DNA from: Streptomyces noursei
GTDB lineage: Bacteria; Actinomycetota; Actinomycetes; Streptomycetales; Streptomycetaceae
Direction: 5' to 3'
Length of the DNA: 33,908 nt
Assembly: GCF_001646665.1 (NCBI RefSeq)
Contig: NZ_LWBU01000300.1
Location: forward strand, 75,978-109,885
In this document: in pieces, positions 1 through 8,431 of the stretch
Numbering within the stretch: the first letter of the stretch is position 1
How the letters are laid out: every line of letters starts with the position of its first letter
The notes under the pieces: model-generated
Database searches by the model: none
The model's input: the letters and a program-made list of their open reading frames with translations, nothing else
What the model was told of the DNA's origin: nothing
Position numbers and translations under genes: made by a program

Positions 1-138
1 CCGCCCGGCCCCGCCGCGCCGTCGCGCGTGCCCGCGGTCCAGCGGTGCTCGAGCCGTTCTCCGGCCCGTCGCCCGACCGTGGGGAATCCAGCCGGCGTGC
101 CGAGACCGCCGGAACTACACCGGACAAGGGAGGGGCCG
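1..138. other. Upstream region of the citramalate synthase gene
   Basis: No gene end is recognised here. It should contain the first operon's promoter. In-frame starts at 28 and onward give Arg/Pro-rich sequence unlike the family and are rejected. Confidence 0.5.
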
Positions 139-1761
139 ATGGCCGAGCAGAGCTTCCAGCTCTACGACACGACCCTGCGCGACGGCACCCAGCAGGAGGG
201 CCTGGTGCTGACGGTGGAGGACAAGCTCGCCGTCGCGCGTCGGCTCGATGCCCTCGGCGTGGGCTTCATCGAGGGGGGCTGGCCCGGAGCCGTGCCCAAG
301 GACACGGAGTTCTTCCGCCGCGCCCGCGGCGAACTCGACCTGAAGAACGCCGTCCTGGCCGCCTTCGGCGCCACCCGCCGGCCCGGCATCCCGGTGTCCG
401 TCGACGCGCAGGTGCGGGCCCTGCTGGCCGCCGAGACGCCCGTGGTGACCCTGGTCGCCAAGAGCCACACCGGCCATGTGCAGCACGCCCTGCGCACCAC
501 CCTCGCCGAGAACCTCGCCATGATCGGCAGCACCGTGCGGCACCTGGTGCACGCCGGACGGCGCGTGTTCCTCGACGCCGAGCACTACTTCGACGGCTAC
601 CACATCAACCGCGAGTACGCCCTGGCCGTCGTCCGCACGGCCGCCGAGGCCGGCGCGGAGACCGTCGTGCTGTGCGACACCAACGGCGGGTCGCTCCCCG
701 ACGAGGTACGGGCCGTGGTGGCCGACACCATCGCCATGACCGGCGCCCCCATCGGCATCCACTGCCACGACGACACCGGGTGCGCCGTCGCCAACACCAT
801 GGCCGCGGTCGACGCCGGCGCCGTCCACGCCCAGGGCACCGCCCACGGCTACGGCGAGCGGTGCGGCAACGCCAACCTCTTCACCGTCATCGCCAACCTG
901 GTGCTCAAGCGCGGCCGCGAGGTCGTCCCGCTGGAGAGGCTGCGCGACCTGTCCCGCACCGGCCGGGCCATCACCGAACTCACCGGCGTCCGCAGCAACC
1001 CGGCGGCCCCGTACACCGGCCTGTCCGCCTTCACCCACAAGGCCGGCCTCCACGCCTCCGCCCTGCGCGTCGACCCCGACCTGTACCAGCACACCGACCC
1101 GGCCCGGGTCGGCAACCGCATGCGCACCCTCGTCTCCGACATGGGCGGGCGCTCCTCCATCGAGCTGAAGGCCCGCGAACTGGGCTACGACGTCGCCGCC
1201 GGATCCGAGGAGGTCGCCCGTGCCGCGACCCGCGTCAAGGAGCTGGAGAACCGCGGCTACAGCTTCGAGTCCGCCGACGCCTCCTTCGTCCTGCTGCTGC
1301 GCCGGGAGCTCGCCGACGGCCCGGTGAAGCCGCCGTTCGAGGTCGACTCGTGGGCGGTGGGCGTCTCGCGGCGCCGGGACGGGGAGGTCCGTACCGAGGC
1401 GTCCGTACGGCTGCGCGTCGACGGGGAGAGCGTCACGGCCACCGGACACGGCAACGGCCCGGTCAACGCCCTGGACACCGCCCTCCACTCGGCGCTCGAC
1501 CCGTACTTCCCGGCGCTCACCCGCCTCGAACTGGTGGACTACCAGGTGCGCGTCCTGAACGGCCAGGTCGGCAGTTCGGCCGCCGCCCGGGTGCTGATCT
1601 CCTACCGCGACGGCGAGCACCGGTGGGGCACCGTGGGCGTCGACGAGAACACGGTGACCGCCAGCTGGGCCGCGCTGCTCGACGCGGTCCACTACGTCCT
1701 GCTCGACGGGCCCGCCGAGGCCCACGGCTCACCCACCCTGGCCGCGGTGGCCACGGGCTGA
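139..1761 (+). CDS. Citramalate synthase-like (CimA/LeuA family) enzyme
   Basis: Encodes 540 residues. The protein belongs to the HMGL/LeuA family, which condenses acetyl-CoA with a 2-oxo acid. It has the N-terminal metal and catalytic motif DTTLRDG (residues 10-16), the metal-binding HCHDD motif (208-212), the GYGERCGNAN signature, and a C-terminal LeuA-type dimerisation/allosteric domain from about residue 390. Length and overall pattern fit the (R)-citramalate synthase subgroup, which joins acetyl-CoA and pyruvate on the way to 2-oxobutyrate. The ATG at 139 is preferred over upstream in-frame starts because an AGGGAGGGG ribosome site lies just before it and the family begins here. It leads an operon with KAS III and cyclase genes. 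I infer a cluster-dedicated copy that makes a branched or odd-carbon starter precursor. 2-isopropylmalate synthase or a homologue with another 2-oxo acid is possible. Confidence 0.85.
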   Translation: MAEQSFQLYDTTLRDGTQQEGLVLTVEDKLAVARRLDALGVGFIEGGWPGAVPKDTEFFRRARGELDLKNAVLAAFGATRRPGIPVSVDAQVRALLAAETPVVTLVAKSHTGHVQHALRTTLAENLAMIGSTVRHLVHAGRRVFLDAEHYFDGYHINREYALAVVRTAAEAGAETVVLCDTNGGSLPDEVRAVVADTIAMTGAPIGIHCHDDTGCAVANTMAAVDAGAVHAQGTAHGYGERCGNANLFTVIANLVLKRGREVVPLERLRDLSRTGRAITELTGVRSNPAAPYTGLSAFTHKAGLHASALRVDPDLYQHTDPARVGNRMRTLVSDMGGRSSIELKARELGYDVAAGSEEVARAATRVKELENRGYSFESADASFVLLLRRELADGPVKPPFEVDSWAVGVSRRRDGEVRTEASVRLRVDGESVTATGHGNGPVNALDTALHSALDPYFPALTRLELVDYQVRVLNGQVGSSAAARVLISYRDGEHRWGTVGVDENTVTASWAALLDAVHYVLLDGPAEAHGSPTLAAVATG

Positions 1762-1785
1762 GCCACCGATCTCCCGGGAGCCACT

Positions 1786-2832
1786 GTGCGTGTGGAAGAC
1801 ATCTATATACGGGGGACCTCCGTGCGGCTCCCCTCCGTCGTCACGGTCGCCGACGCCGTGGCCTCCGGGGCCTGCCCGCCCCGGGTGGCCTCGACGACCG
1901 GCCTGGTGTCCGTGGCGTACTCGCCCGGCGAGTCGGCCGCCGAGATGGGCGCGGCGGCCGCCCGTACGGCCCTGCACCGGGCCGGCAGCGACGGCGGCGA
2001 CATCAACCTGCTGCTCCACGCCGACACCTACCACCAGGGCCAGGACCTGTGGCCGGTCGCCTCGTACATCCAGCGCGAGGCGCTCGGCAACACCTGCCAG
2101 GCCATCGAGATCCGGCAGATGTCCAACGGCGGCCTCGCCGCCCTCGACCTCGCCACCGCCTACCTCTCGGCCGGCCACGGACGCGGCGACGCCCTGCTCA
2201 CCACCGCCGACCGGTTCTGCGAACCCGGCATCGACCGCTGGCGGACCGATCCGGGCACCCCGTACGCCGACGGCGCCAGCGCGCTGGTGCTCTCCCGCCG
2301 GGGCGGCTTCGCCCGGCTCGTCTCCCTGGCGATGTACGCCGACCCCGAACTCGAACCCCTGCACCGGGGCGACGAGCCGTTCGGCCCCGCACCCTTCAGC
2401 CAGCGCATCCCGGTCGACTTCGAGGAGGCCAAACGCGCCTTCATCGGCCGCGTCGGCATGTCGTACGCCATCACCCGCGCCCACAACGGCCAGCAGACCG
2501 TGCTGAAGCAGGCCCTCGCCGACGCGGGACTGGAACTGGCCGACGCGGAGTGGGTCGTCCTGCCCCACTTCGGACGGCGGCGACTGCAGTCCATCTTCTA
2601 CCAGCCGTTCGGCATCGACCCCGAGCGGACCACCTGGGACTTCAGCCGCACCGTCGGCCACCTCGGCGCGGGCGACCAGTTCGCCGGCCTCGACCACCTC
2701 GTCGTCTCGGGCAGGGCCCGCCCCGGCGACCGCTGCGTGCTCGTCAGCGTCGGCGCCGGCTACAGCTGGGGCTGCGCCGTCCTGGAGATCCTGCACCGCC
2801 CCGAGTGGGGCACCGAGCCCCCGGCGCCCTGA
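1786..2832 (+). CDS. KAS III-like priming enzyme/acyltransferase with Ser nucleophile
   Basis: A 348-residue thiolase-fold protein of the FabH/CerJ/DpsC type. At the position of the FabH Cys (CAGF) it reads SNGG, giving Ser113. The His is kept in LPHFG (His261). The FabH Asn position is replaced in GHLGAGD (His292, Asp297). A Ser-for-Cys change is known in DpsC of the daunorubicin pathway, which accepts propionyl-CoA and primes the type II synthase. The GHLGAGD form is shared with acyltransferase-like KAS III proteins such as CerJ. I therefore infer a starter-unit selecting or transferring role and not classic decarboxylative condensation. The GTG start at 1786 follows GGGAG by five bases; the citramalate synthase gene ends 24 bases upstream. 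An O-acyltransferase acting late in the pathway is the main alternative. Confidence 0.85.
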   Translation: MRVEDIYIRGTSVRLPSVVTVADAVASGACPPRVASTTGLVSVAYSPGESAAEMGAAAARTALHRAGSDGGDINLLLHADTYHQGQDLWPVASYIQREALGNTCQAIEIRQMSNGGLAALDLATAYLSAGHGRGDALLTTADRFCEPGIDRWRTDPGTPYADGASALVLSRRGGFARLVSLAMYADPELEPLHRGDEPFGPAPFSQRIPVDFEEAKRAFIGRVGMSYAITRAHNGQQTVLKQALADAGLELADAEWVVLPHFGRRRLQSIFYQPFGIDPERTTWDFSRTVGHLGAGDQFAGLDHLVVSGRARPGDRCVLVSVGAGYSWGCAVLEILHRPEWGTEPPAP

Positions 2833-2916
2833 CTCCACCCCGGCTCCACCCGCTCTTGAGCACACCCATGTCACTCTGAATCCGCCGTTCCTCGCGGCTG
2901 TCGAAGGGAAGTTGCC

Positions 2917-3903
2917 GTGGCACCGACCGCTACGTCCGAGACCAGAGCTCCCCACGTCACGGAGCACTCCATCACCGTGGCGGCCCCGCCGGCCGTCATC
3001 TACGACCTCGTGGCGGACGTCTCCGCGTGGCCGCAGGTGTTCGGACCCACGGTCCACGTCGAGGTCCTCGAAGAGGCACCGGAGGCCGGCGGGGAACAAC
3101 TGCTGCGCATCTGGGCCATCGCCAACGAGAAGGTCCGCACCTGGACCTCCCGGCGCACCCTCGACCCGGCGGCGCGCACCATCGCCTTCCGCCAGGTCGT
3201 CTCCGCCGCGCCCGTCGCCTCGATGGGCGGCGAGTGGCGCGTCGAACCGCTCGAGGACGGCCGCACCCGCGTCGTGCTGCTGCACGACTACCGCGCCACC
3301 GACGACGACCCCGCCGCCGAGGAACTGATCGAGCAGGCCGTCGACCGCAACAGCCGCGCCGAGCTGGCCGCCCTCAAGAACGCCGCCGAACTGGGCGACG
3401 CCCGCGACGAACTCCACTTCACCTTCAGCGACTCCGAGGTCGTCGCCGGCGCCGCGGGCGACGTGTACGCCTTCCTCGACCGCGCCGACCTGTGGCCGGA
3501 GCGCCTGCCGCACGTCGCCCGGCTCGACCTCACCGAGGACGAGCCCGGCGTCCAGCGGATGGACATGGACACCCGCAGCCCCGACGGCTCCACCCACAAC
3601 ACCACCTCGGTACGGGTGTGCTTCGAGGACCGCAACATGATCGTCTACAAGCAGCTGCGCGTACCGGTCGCCATGAGCGGGCACACGGGCAGATGGGTGA
3701 TCGAGTCGCTGGGTGACGGTACAGTCAGAGCCACCTCGTGGCACACCGTCACGCTCGACCCCGAAGGGGTCCGCGCGGCTCTCGGCCCCGGGGCGACGCT
3801 CGCCGAGGCCCGCGCACTGGTCCGCAAGGCGCTCGGTACCAACAGCTCCACCACCCTGCGCCATGCCAAGCAGTTCGCGGAGGAAGCGCGTGCCGGATCG
3901 TAG
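2917..3903 (+). CDS. Didomain polyketide aromatase/cyclase (SRPBCC fold)
   Basis: Encodes 328 residues with two START/SRPBCC helix-grip domains, about residues 15-150 and 168-320. Each starts with the typical pattern of a beta strand, then PPAVIYDLVADVSAWPQV or the related AGDVYAFLDRADLWPE. Such didomain proteins (ActVII and relatives) catalyse first-ring cyclisation and aromatisation of the poly-beta-ketone on the ACP. In characterised systems didomain ARO/CYCs usually go with C9 ketoreduction, yet no ketoreductase gene is visible in this window. The GTG start at 2917 has AAGGGA about seven bases before it. The gene is third in the operon and its last 14 bases overlap the next gene, indicating translational coupling. 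Confidence 0.92.
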   Translation: MAPTATSETRAPHVTEHSITVAAPPAVIYDLVADVSAWPQVFGPTVHVEVLEEAPEAGGEQLLRIWAIANEKVRTWTSRRTLDPAARTIAFRQVVSAAPVASMGGEWRVEPLEDGRTRVVLLHDYRATDDDPAAEELIEQAVDRNSRAELAALKNAAELGDARDELHFTFSDSEVVAGAAGDVYAFLDRADLWPERLPHVARLDLTEDEPGVQRMDMDTRSPDGSTHNTTSVRVCFEDRNMIVYKQLRVPVAMSGHTGRWVIESLGDGTVRATSWHTVTLDPEGVRAALGPGATLAEARALVRKALGTNSSTTLRHAKQFAEEARAGS

Positions 3904-4519
3904 TCTGCACAAGCCGGTTGCGGTGATCAACCGCTTCGAGGTCAAGGGTGACGCAGCCACGTTCGAGAGGCTGTTCAGGGAGCACTCCCAGTTCCTGCGC
4001 CGCCGCGACGACTTCGACTTCCTCGTCACCGTGCGACTCGTCGAGCGGCCCGACGTCTACGCCCACATCGGTCACTGGCGCACCCTGCGGGGCTTCCTGG
4101 AGACCGTGAACGACCGGACGTTCCAGCTCCACGTCAAGGAACTCGGCCCCCTCGTGGACGCCGAGGCGGACCAGGCCGTGAGCGTCGCCCGGGTGCTCCG
4201 GGAGAACGCCGTCGTGGGGGCGGAGAACGTGGTCCTCACCCGTGTCACGGTGCGCGAGGACCCGTACGCCTTCGAGCGGGGGTACGCCGAGATGAACGAG
4301 CACTTCGGCACGCTGGGCGGCTTCGGGGGCAGCGACCTGCTGCGCTCGACCCTGCTTCCCGGCAGGTACACCGGTCTCCAGTGGTGGCGGAACACGGCGG
4401 ACTGCGACCGTGCCCTGGACAGCGCGGAGTACCGCGCCCTGCGGCACGCCCTCGGCCGGCGCGCGGACATCGAGGTGGACCGTACCCGGCACGTGGCCTA
4501 CGAGCGGGTGATCGGCTGA
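3890..4519 (+). CDS. Two-domain antibiotic biosynthesis monooxygenase/cyclase-like protein
   Basis: Encodes 209 residues with two ferredoxin-like alpha/beta-barrel (ABM-type) repeats, about residues 10-90 and 113-205. Each carries the strand pattern xxVxRxxVxxD-xxAFERxFxEH and an aromatic-rich strand (YAHIGHW; GLQWWR). Members of this superfamily in type II PKS clusters act either as cofactor-free quinone-forming oxygenases (ActVA-Orf6 type) or as later-ring cyclases; the sequence alone does not tell which. I chose the GTG at 3890 because GCGGAGGA sits just upstream and it makes the usual short overlap with the ARO/CYC gene. In-frame sequence further upstream lies wholly inside the ARO/CYC gene and lacks family features. 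A strong hairpin follows the stop, so this is the last gene of the first operon. Confidence 0.8.
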   Translation: MPDRSLHKPVAVINRFEVKGDAATFERLFREHSQFLRRRDDFDFLVTVRLVERPDVYAHIGHWRTLRGFLETVNDRTFQLHVKELGPLVDAEADQAVSVARVLRENAVVGAENVVLTRVTVREDPYAFERGYAEMNEHFGTLGGFGGSDLLRSTLLPGRYTGLQWWRNTADCDRALDSAEYRALRHALGRRADIEVDRTRHVAYERVIG

Positions 4520-4544
4520 CGGGCCGGCCCGCACGGCTCCACCG

Positions 4545-4583
4545 GCGGAAGAGCCGAGGACCACAGGTCCTCGGCTCTTCCGC
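4545..4583. terminator. Perfect 18-bp stem hairpin after the cyclase operon
   Basis: Positions 4545-4562 and 4566-4583 are exact reverse complements with a three-base ACA loop. There is no T run, as is common in streptomycete terminators. It begins 25 bases after the cyclase stop and ends 47 bases before the next start codon, so it likely ends the first operon and isolates the second. Confidence 0.85.
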
Positions 4584-4630
4584 GTTCCGCGCGCGAGCCC
4601 CCTTCGAGCGGGCGGGCGCACGCTGTCCCC

Positions 4631-4822
4631 ATGGTGAAACCAACGCGCATCACTGTGCTCCGCGGGCAGCCCGACGAGGCCGAACTCGCCGCGGTCACCG
4701 CCGTGCTGCTGGCCCTGGCGCGCCGCGGGGGCGAGCCGGGCGAGGCGGAGAAGGCCGCGTACGCGGGATGGACCGTCAAGGCGGGCGACTACCGGCCGCC
4801 GATGGCCCGGCCCGGTCCGTGA
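4631..4822 (+). CDS. accE: Acyl-CoA carboxylase epsilon subunit-like small protein
   Basis: A 63-residue protein beginning MVKPTRITVLRGQPDEAELA, with an Ala/Leu-rich helix and a conserved-looking tail with Trp (AYAGW) followed by a basic, Pro-rich end. This matches the AccE/PccE epsilon subunits of actinobacterial acyl-CoA carboxylases, which stabilise the alpha-beta holoenzyme. The partner is probably the carboxyltransferase beta subunit at 16204-17793, about 11 kb away and under a different operon. The biotinylated alpha subunit is not in the window and would have to come from elsewhere in the genome. The gene is the first after a strong terminator and so needs its own promoter. Epsilon subunits are short and variable, so the call rests on pattern and context. 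Confidence 0.75.
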   Translation: MVKPTRITVLRGQPDEAELAAVTAVLLALARRGGEPGEAEKAAYAGWTVKAGDYRPPMARPGP

Positions 4823-4902
4823 CCGCACCCACCACACGATCGCCAGGGACAGCCCGCGGCCGCACCGGGAGGTACGGCCGCACGACAAGCAAGGGGGAGG
4901 GC

Positions 4903-6600
4903 GTGACCGGTCACCGGACCTTCACCGAACTCATCCAGGCCCAGGCCGCACAGTCGCCCGAACGGGAGGCCCTCGTCATCCTGACCGAGAGGGCCGGCCG
5001 CCTGGAGCCCCGGACGATCTCCTACGCGGAGCTCGACCACCAGGCCCGCGTGCTCGCGGGCCGCCTGCGGCAGCACGTCGCCCCCGGCGACCGGGTGCTG
5101 CTCACCCACAGTTCCCGGGCGCTGTTCGCCACCGGCTTCCTCGCCTGCCTGTACGCCGGTGCCGTCGCCGTCCCGGTGGCACCGCCCGGCGGCCGCCCGC
5201 ACCACGACGAGCGCATCGCCGGCATCGTCAAGGACGCCTCGGCCTCCTGCGCGCTCACCGCCTCCGACGAGGCCGCCGACGTGTCCCAGCTGCTGGCCCG
5301 CACCGGGTACGGGCACGTCACCTGCGTACTGTCCGACGCCCCGCCCGGCGCGGCCGGCGACGCGGCGCCGGACCTCCCCGAGGCCCCCTCCGACCCGGAC
5401 ACGGCCGCCTTCCTGCAGTACACCTCCGGCTCCACCCGGGACCCGCGCGGTGTGGTGGTCACCCACCGCAGCCTCCTCGCCAACCAGGAGGCCCTGGGCA
5501 GGGCGCTGGGCACCCGGCCCGGAGCCCGGGTGGGCGGCTGGCTGCCGCTCCACCACGACATGGGCCTGGTCGGCCAGCTGCTGCACGCCCTGTGGCTGGG
5601 CGGCACCGCCGTGCTGCTGTCGCCGACCGCGTTCGTCAAGCGCCCCGCGCACTGGCTGGAGACCATCTCGCGGTACGGGCTCACCGCCAGCGGGGCGCCG
5701 GACTTCGCGTACGACCTGTGCGTCCGCCGGGTCAACGACGCCCAGATCGCCGGGCTCGACCTGTCCGGCTGGGAGGTCGCCGTCACCGGCGGCGAGCCGG
5801 TCGACCCGGCGACGCTGCGCGCCTTCGCGGAGCGGTTCGCCCCGGCGGGGCTGCGCCCCGAGGCGCTGATCCCCTGCTACGGGCTGGCCGAGGCGACCCT
5901 GCTCGTGTCCGGCGCCGCCACGGCACCGGCCGACCTCACCGGCGCGCGGGGGGCCGTCCACTGCGGGCCGCCCGCCTCCGCCGACGTCCGCATCGTCGAC
6001 CCGGAGACCCACGAGGAACTGCCGGACGGCCGTACGGGCGAGATCTGGGTCCGGGCGGGCGGCATCGGCCCGGGCTACTGGGGCCGCCCGGCGGAGACCG
6101 CCGCGGTCTTCGACGGCCGCATCGGCGACGGCACCGCCTCCTACCTGCGCACCGGGGACCTCGGCACCCTCGTCGACGGCCTCCTGCACGTCAACGGCCG
6201 TCTGAAGGACACCATCGTGGTCGCCGGGCGGAACCTGTACCCGCAGGACCTCGAACGCACCGCGCAGCGCGTGAGCGCGCTGTTCGGCCCGGCCACCGCG
6301 TTCGCCGTCCCCGGCGCGCGCGAACGCATCGTCATCCTCCAGGAGCTGCGCGCGGGCAGCCGGTACGACACCGACCTCGCCGGACTGGTCACCGCCGTCC
6401 AGCAGCAGCTGCGGGAGGAGTACGAGGTGACGACCGGGGGAGTGCTCCTCGTCCGCCCGGGAACCGTGCGCCGCACCACCAGCGGCAAGGTCGAACGGGC
6501 CGCCATGCGGCGGCTGTTCCTCCGCGGCGAGGTGACCGCCCTGCACCAGCGGGTCGACCCCGAGGTGCAGCGGCTCGTGGCGTCGGGGAGGCAGCGGTGA
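4903..6600 (+). CDS. Fatty acyl-AMP ligase (FAAL)-like adenylating enzyme
   Basis: Encodes 565 residues of the ANL superfamily. The phosphate-binding motif is YTSGSTRDPRG (173-183), with Arg where acyl-CoA ligases have Lys. GWLPLHHDMGLVG (212-224) is the hallmark motif of fatty acyl-AMP ligases. CYGLAEATL (325-333), the hinge region TGDL (417-420) and the C-terminal catalytic Lys in TSGKV (Lys529) are all present. FAALs activate a carboxylic acid as the acyl-adenylate and pass it to an ACP phosphopantetheine, bypassing CoA. The GTG at 4903 has an excellent AAGGGGGAGG site directly upstream; in-frame upstream sequence does not resemble the family. Its stop codon overlaps the dehydrogenase start (GTGA). 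The natural recipient may be the ACP domain at 8432. A true acyl-CoA ligase is less likely. Confidence 0.88.
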   Translation: MTGHRTFTELIQAQAAQSPEREALVILTERAGRLEPRTISYAELDHQARVLAGRLRQHVAPGDRVLLTHSSRALFATGFLACLYAGAVAVPVAPPGGRPHHDERIAGIVKDASASCALTASDEAADVSQLLARTGYGHVTCVLSDAPPGAAGDAAPDLPEAPSDPDTAAFLQYTSGSTRDPRGVVVTHRSLLANQEALGRALGTRPGARVGGWLPLHHDMGLVGQLLHALWLGGTAVLLSPTAFVKRPAHWLETISRYGLTASGAPDFAYDLCVRRVNDAQIAGLDLSGWEVAVTGGEPVDPATLRAFAERFAPAGLRPEALIPCYGLAEATLLVSGAATAPADLTGARGAVHCGPPASADVRIVDPETHEELPDGRTGEIWVRAGGIGPGYWGRPAETAAVFDGRIGDGTASYLRTGDLGTLVDGLLHVNGRLKDTIVVAGRNLYPQDLERTAQRVSALFGPATAFAVPGARERIVILQELRAGSRYDTDLAGLVTAVQQQLREEYEVTTGGVLLVRPGTVRRTTSGKVERAAMRRLFLRGEVTALHQRVDPEVQRLVASGRQR

Positions 6601-8411
6601 GCACGGACCGCACCCGCGCCGCCGAGCCCGGCCGCGCCGAGGACCGCACCCGCGCCGCCGAGCCCGGACGCTCCGGGGCGCGGGAGCGCATCGACGCCCT
6701 GGAGCGGGCCTTCGGGCCCCTCGACGACCCCGCCAACCCGCTCGGCGGCGCCGCGCTGCTGGCCGCCGACGCGGCGGGCGAGGTGCTGCCCGAGGCCGAG
6801 CGCGTCCTCGACGCGTACGGGCTGAACGCCGAGTTCGTGCCCGCCCCCCTCGGCGGCAGACTGGAGCGGATGGACGTCCTGGGCCGGCTGCTGCGGCCCG
6901 TCTTCCGCCGCGACGCCTCCCTCGGCTTCGGCTACGGGCTCAACTGCTTCTTCGCCGCCACCCCCGTGTGGACGGCCGGCGACGACGCGCAGCGGCGGCT
7001 CGCCGCCCGCATCCTCCTGGACGGCAGGCGGATGGCCGTCGCCCGCCACGAGGTGGCCCACGGGAACGACTTCGTCAGCGACGAGTTCACCGTACGGCCC
7101 GATGACGGCGGCGACGGGGGACTGGTCCTCGACGGCAGCAAGTCGGCCATCGCCAACGCCTCCCGCGCCGACGGCCTGGTCATCTTCGCCCGGGCCGTCG
7201 GCGTCACCGGCAGCCGCAGCCGCACGGTCCTGCTGCTCGACCGCCGCGAACTGCCCCCGGACCGGGTGGAGAACCTGGCACGGCGGACCACCACCGGGAT
7301 GCGCAGTGCCGAGTTCGGCGGGCTGCGCATCACGCGCTGCCCCGTCCCCGCGGCCGCGGTGCTCGGCGAACCGGGTGACGGGTACGAGCTGTCGCTGCGC
7401 TCCTCCCTCGTGATCCGCGGGCTCATCCCGTCCATCGTGCTCGCCGGTGCCGACACCGCGCTGCGCACCACGGCCCGGTTCGCCGCCCGCCCGCGCGACG
7501 ACGGCCGCTCGTCGCTCGACGTGCAGCACGTGCGGGACGTCCTCACCGGGGCCTTCCTCGACCTGCTGCTCATCGACTGCCTCGCCCTCGTCTCCACCCG
7601 CGGACTGCACCTGCTGCCCAAGCAGATGAGCGCCTACGCCGCCGCCGCGGCGTACCTGGCGCCCAAGCTCATCGCGGAGAGCATGGACGAGATGTCGGCG
7701 GTCCTCGGCGAGGCGACGTTCGCCGGGGACGGCATGTACGGCATGTTCCAGAAGCAGCTGCGCGACCTGCCGGTCACCTCGCTCGGGCACGCGGGCAGCG
7801 CCGGCCGGCAGGTCAGCCTCCTGCCGCAGCTGCCGTACTTCGCCCGGCACGCCTGGTTCGCGGACCCCGAGGCGCCGGCCGGGCTGTTCGCCCTGGACGA
7901 GGACCTGCCGCCGCTGGACCTGACGCAGCCCGCGCTGCTGGGCGACGGCGACCCGCTGGCCGCGACCCTGGTGGCCTCCACCGACCTGCTGGAGGGCACC
8001 GAGCCGCCGGACGGCCTGGACGAGGAGGGCCGCGCCGTCCTGCGCTTCCTGGCCCGCTCGCTCACCACCGAGCTGGGCGATCTGCGCAAGGCCTTCGCAC
8101 AGGTGCCCCAGGGCGACCGGACCGCCCTGGCGAGCCCGCACAACTTCGGGCTCGCCGACCGGTACACGCTGGTCCTGGCGGCGGCCGCGTGTCTGGGCGT
8201 GTGGCGGGGCCGCCGGGCCGCCGGCGGCGCCCCCGGCACCTTCCTCGCCGACGCGGCGTGGCCCACGGCCGCCCTGTACCGGCTGTGCCGGCGGCTGGGC
8301 CTGCCGCTGCCGGACCGCCCGGGCGCCTGCGAGCGGCGGGTGCTGACCGAGGTGCTGGCCCGCCTGCACGGCCGCCGCAGTTACGACCTGTACGACTCAC
8401 CCCTTGCCTGA
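6597..8411 (+). CDS. Acyl-CoA dehydrogenase-like flavoprotein, long form
   Basis: Encodes 604 residues, about 200 longer than a standard acyl-CoA dehydrogenase. It has the N-terminal helical part, a middle beta-domain pattern (LDGSKSAIANASRADGLVIF, about 174-193) and a flavin-domain region near DVQHVRDVLTGAFLDLLL. The C-terminal extension is of unknown role. In place of the usual catalytic YEGT-type motif I read GHAGS (residues 397-401), so the usual Glu base may be absent. Partnership with the FAAL (GTGA overlap) and the ACP-AT gene downstream suggests it acts on an acyl-ACP, probably desaturating it. The first 25 residues contain a duplicated 12-residue unit (DRTRAAEPGR) encoded by a 36-base tandem repeat, so the true start could be slightly downstream. 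Confidence 0.78.
   Translation: MSTDRTRAAEPGRAEDRTRAAEPGRSGARERIDALERAFGPLDDPANPLGGAALLAADAAGEVLPEAERVLDAYGLNAEFVPAPLGGRLERMDVLGRLLRPVFRRDASLGFGYGLNCFFAATPVWTAGDDAQRRLAARILLDGRRMAVARHEVAHGNDFVSDEFTVRPDDGGDGGLVLDGSKSAIANASRADGLVIFARAVGVTGSRSRTVLLLDRRELPPDRVENLARRTTTGMRSAEFGGLRITRCPVPAAAVLGEPGDGYELSLRSSLVIRGLIPSIVLAGADTALRTTARFAARPRDDGRSSLDVQHVRDVLTGAFLDLLLIDCLALVSTRGLHLLPKQMSAYAAAAAYLAPKLIAESMDEMSAVLGEATFAGDGMYGMFQKQLRDLPVTSLGHAGSAGRQVSLLPQLPYFARHAWFADPEAPAGLFALDEDLPPLDLTQPALLGDGDPLAATLVASTDLLEGTEPPDGLDEEGRAVLRFLARSLTTELGDLRKAFAQVPQGDRTALASPHNFGLADRYTLVLAAAACLGVWRGRRAAGGAPGTFLADAAWPTAALYRLCRRLGLPLPDRPGACERRVLTEVLARLHGRRSYDLYDSPLA
6605..6667 (+). repeat. Two in-frame copies of a 27-base repeat, period 36
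   Basis: The 27-base block at 6605-6631 recurs exactly at 6641-6667. It encodes the repeated peptide DRTRAAEPGR at the start of the dehydrogenase-like protein. A recent slippage or duplication is the simplest explanation. Confidence 0.9.
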
Positions 8412-8431
8412 CCGCCGAGAAGGAGCACATC

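Noticed and set aside
115..1725. Long open frame on the - strand opposite the citramalate synthase gene
   Set aside because: It is the antisense shadow of a GC-rich gene: Gly/Val/Ala/Arg-rich with no domain, while the + strand shows a complete enzyme.
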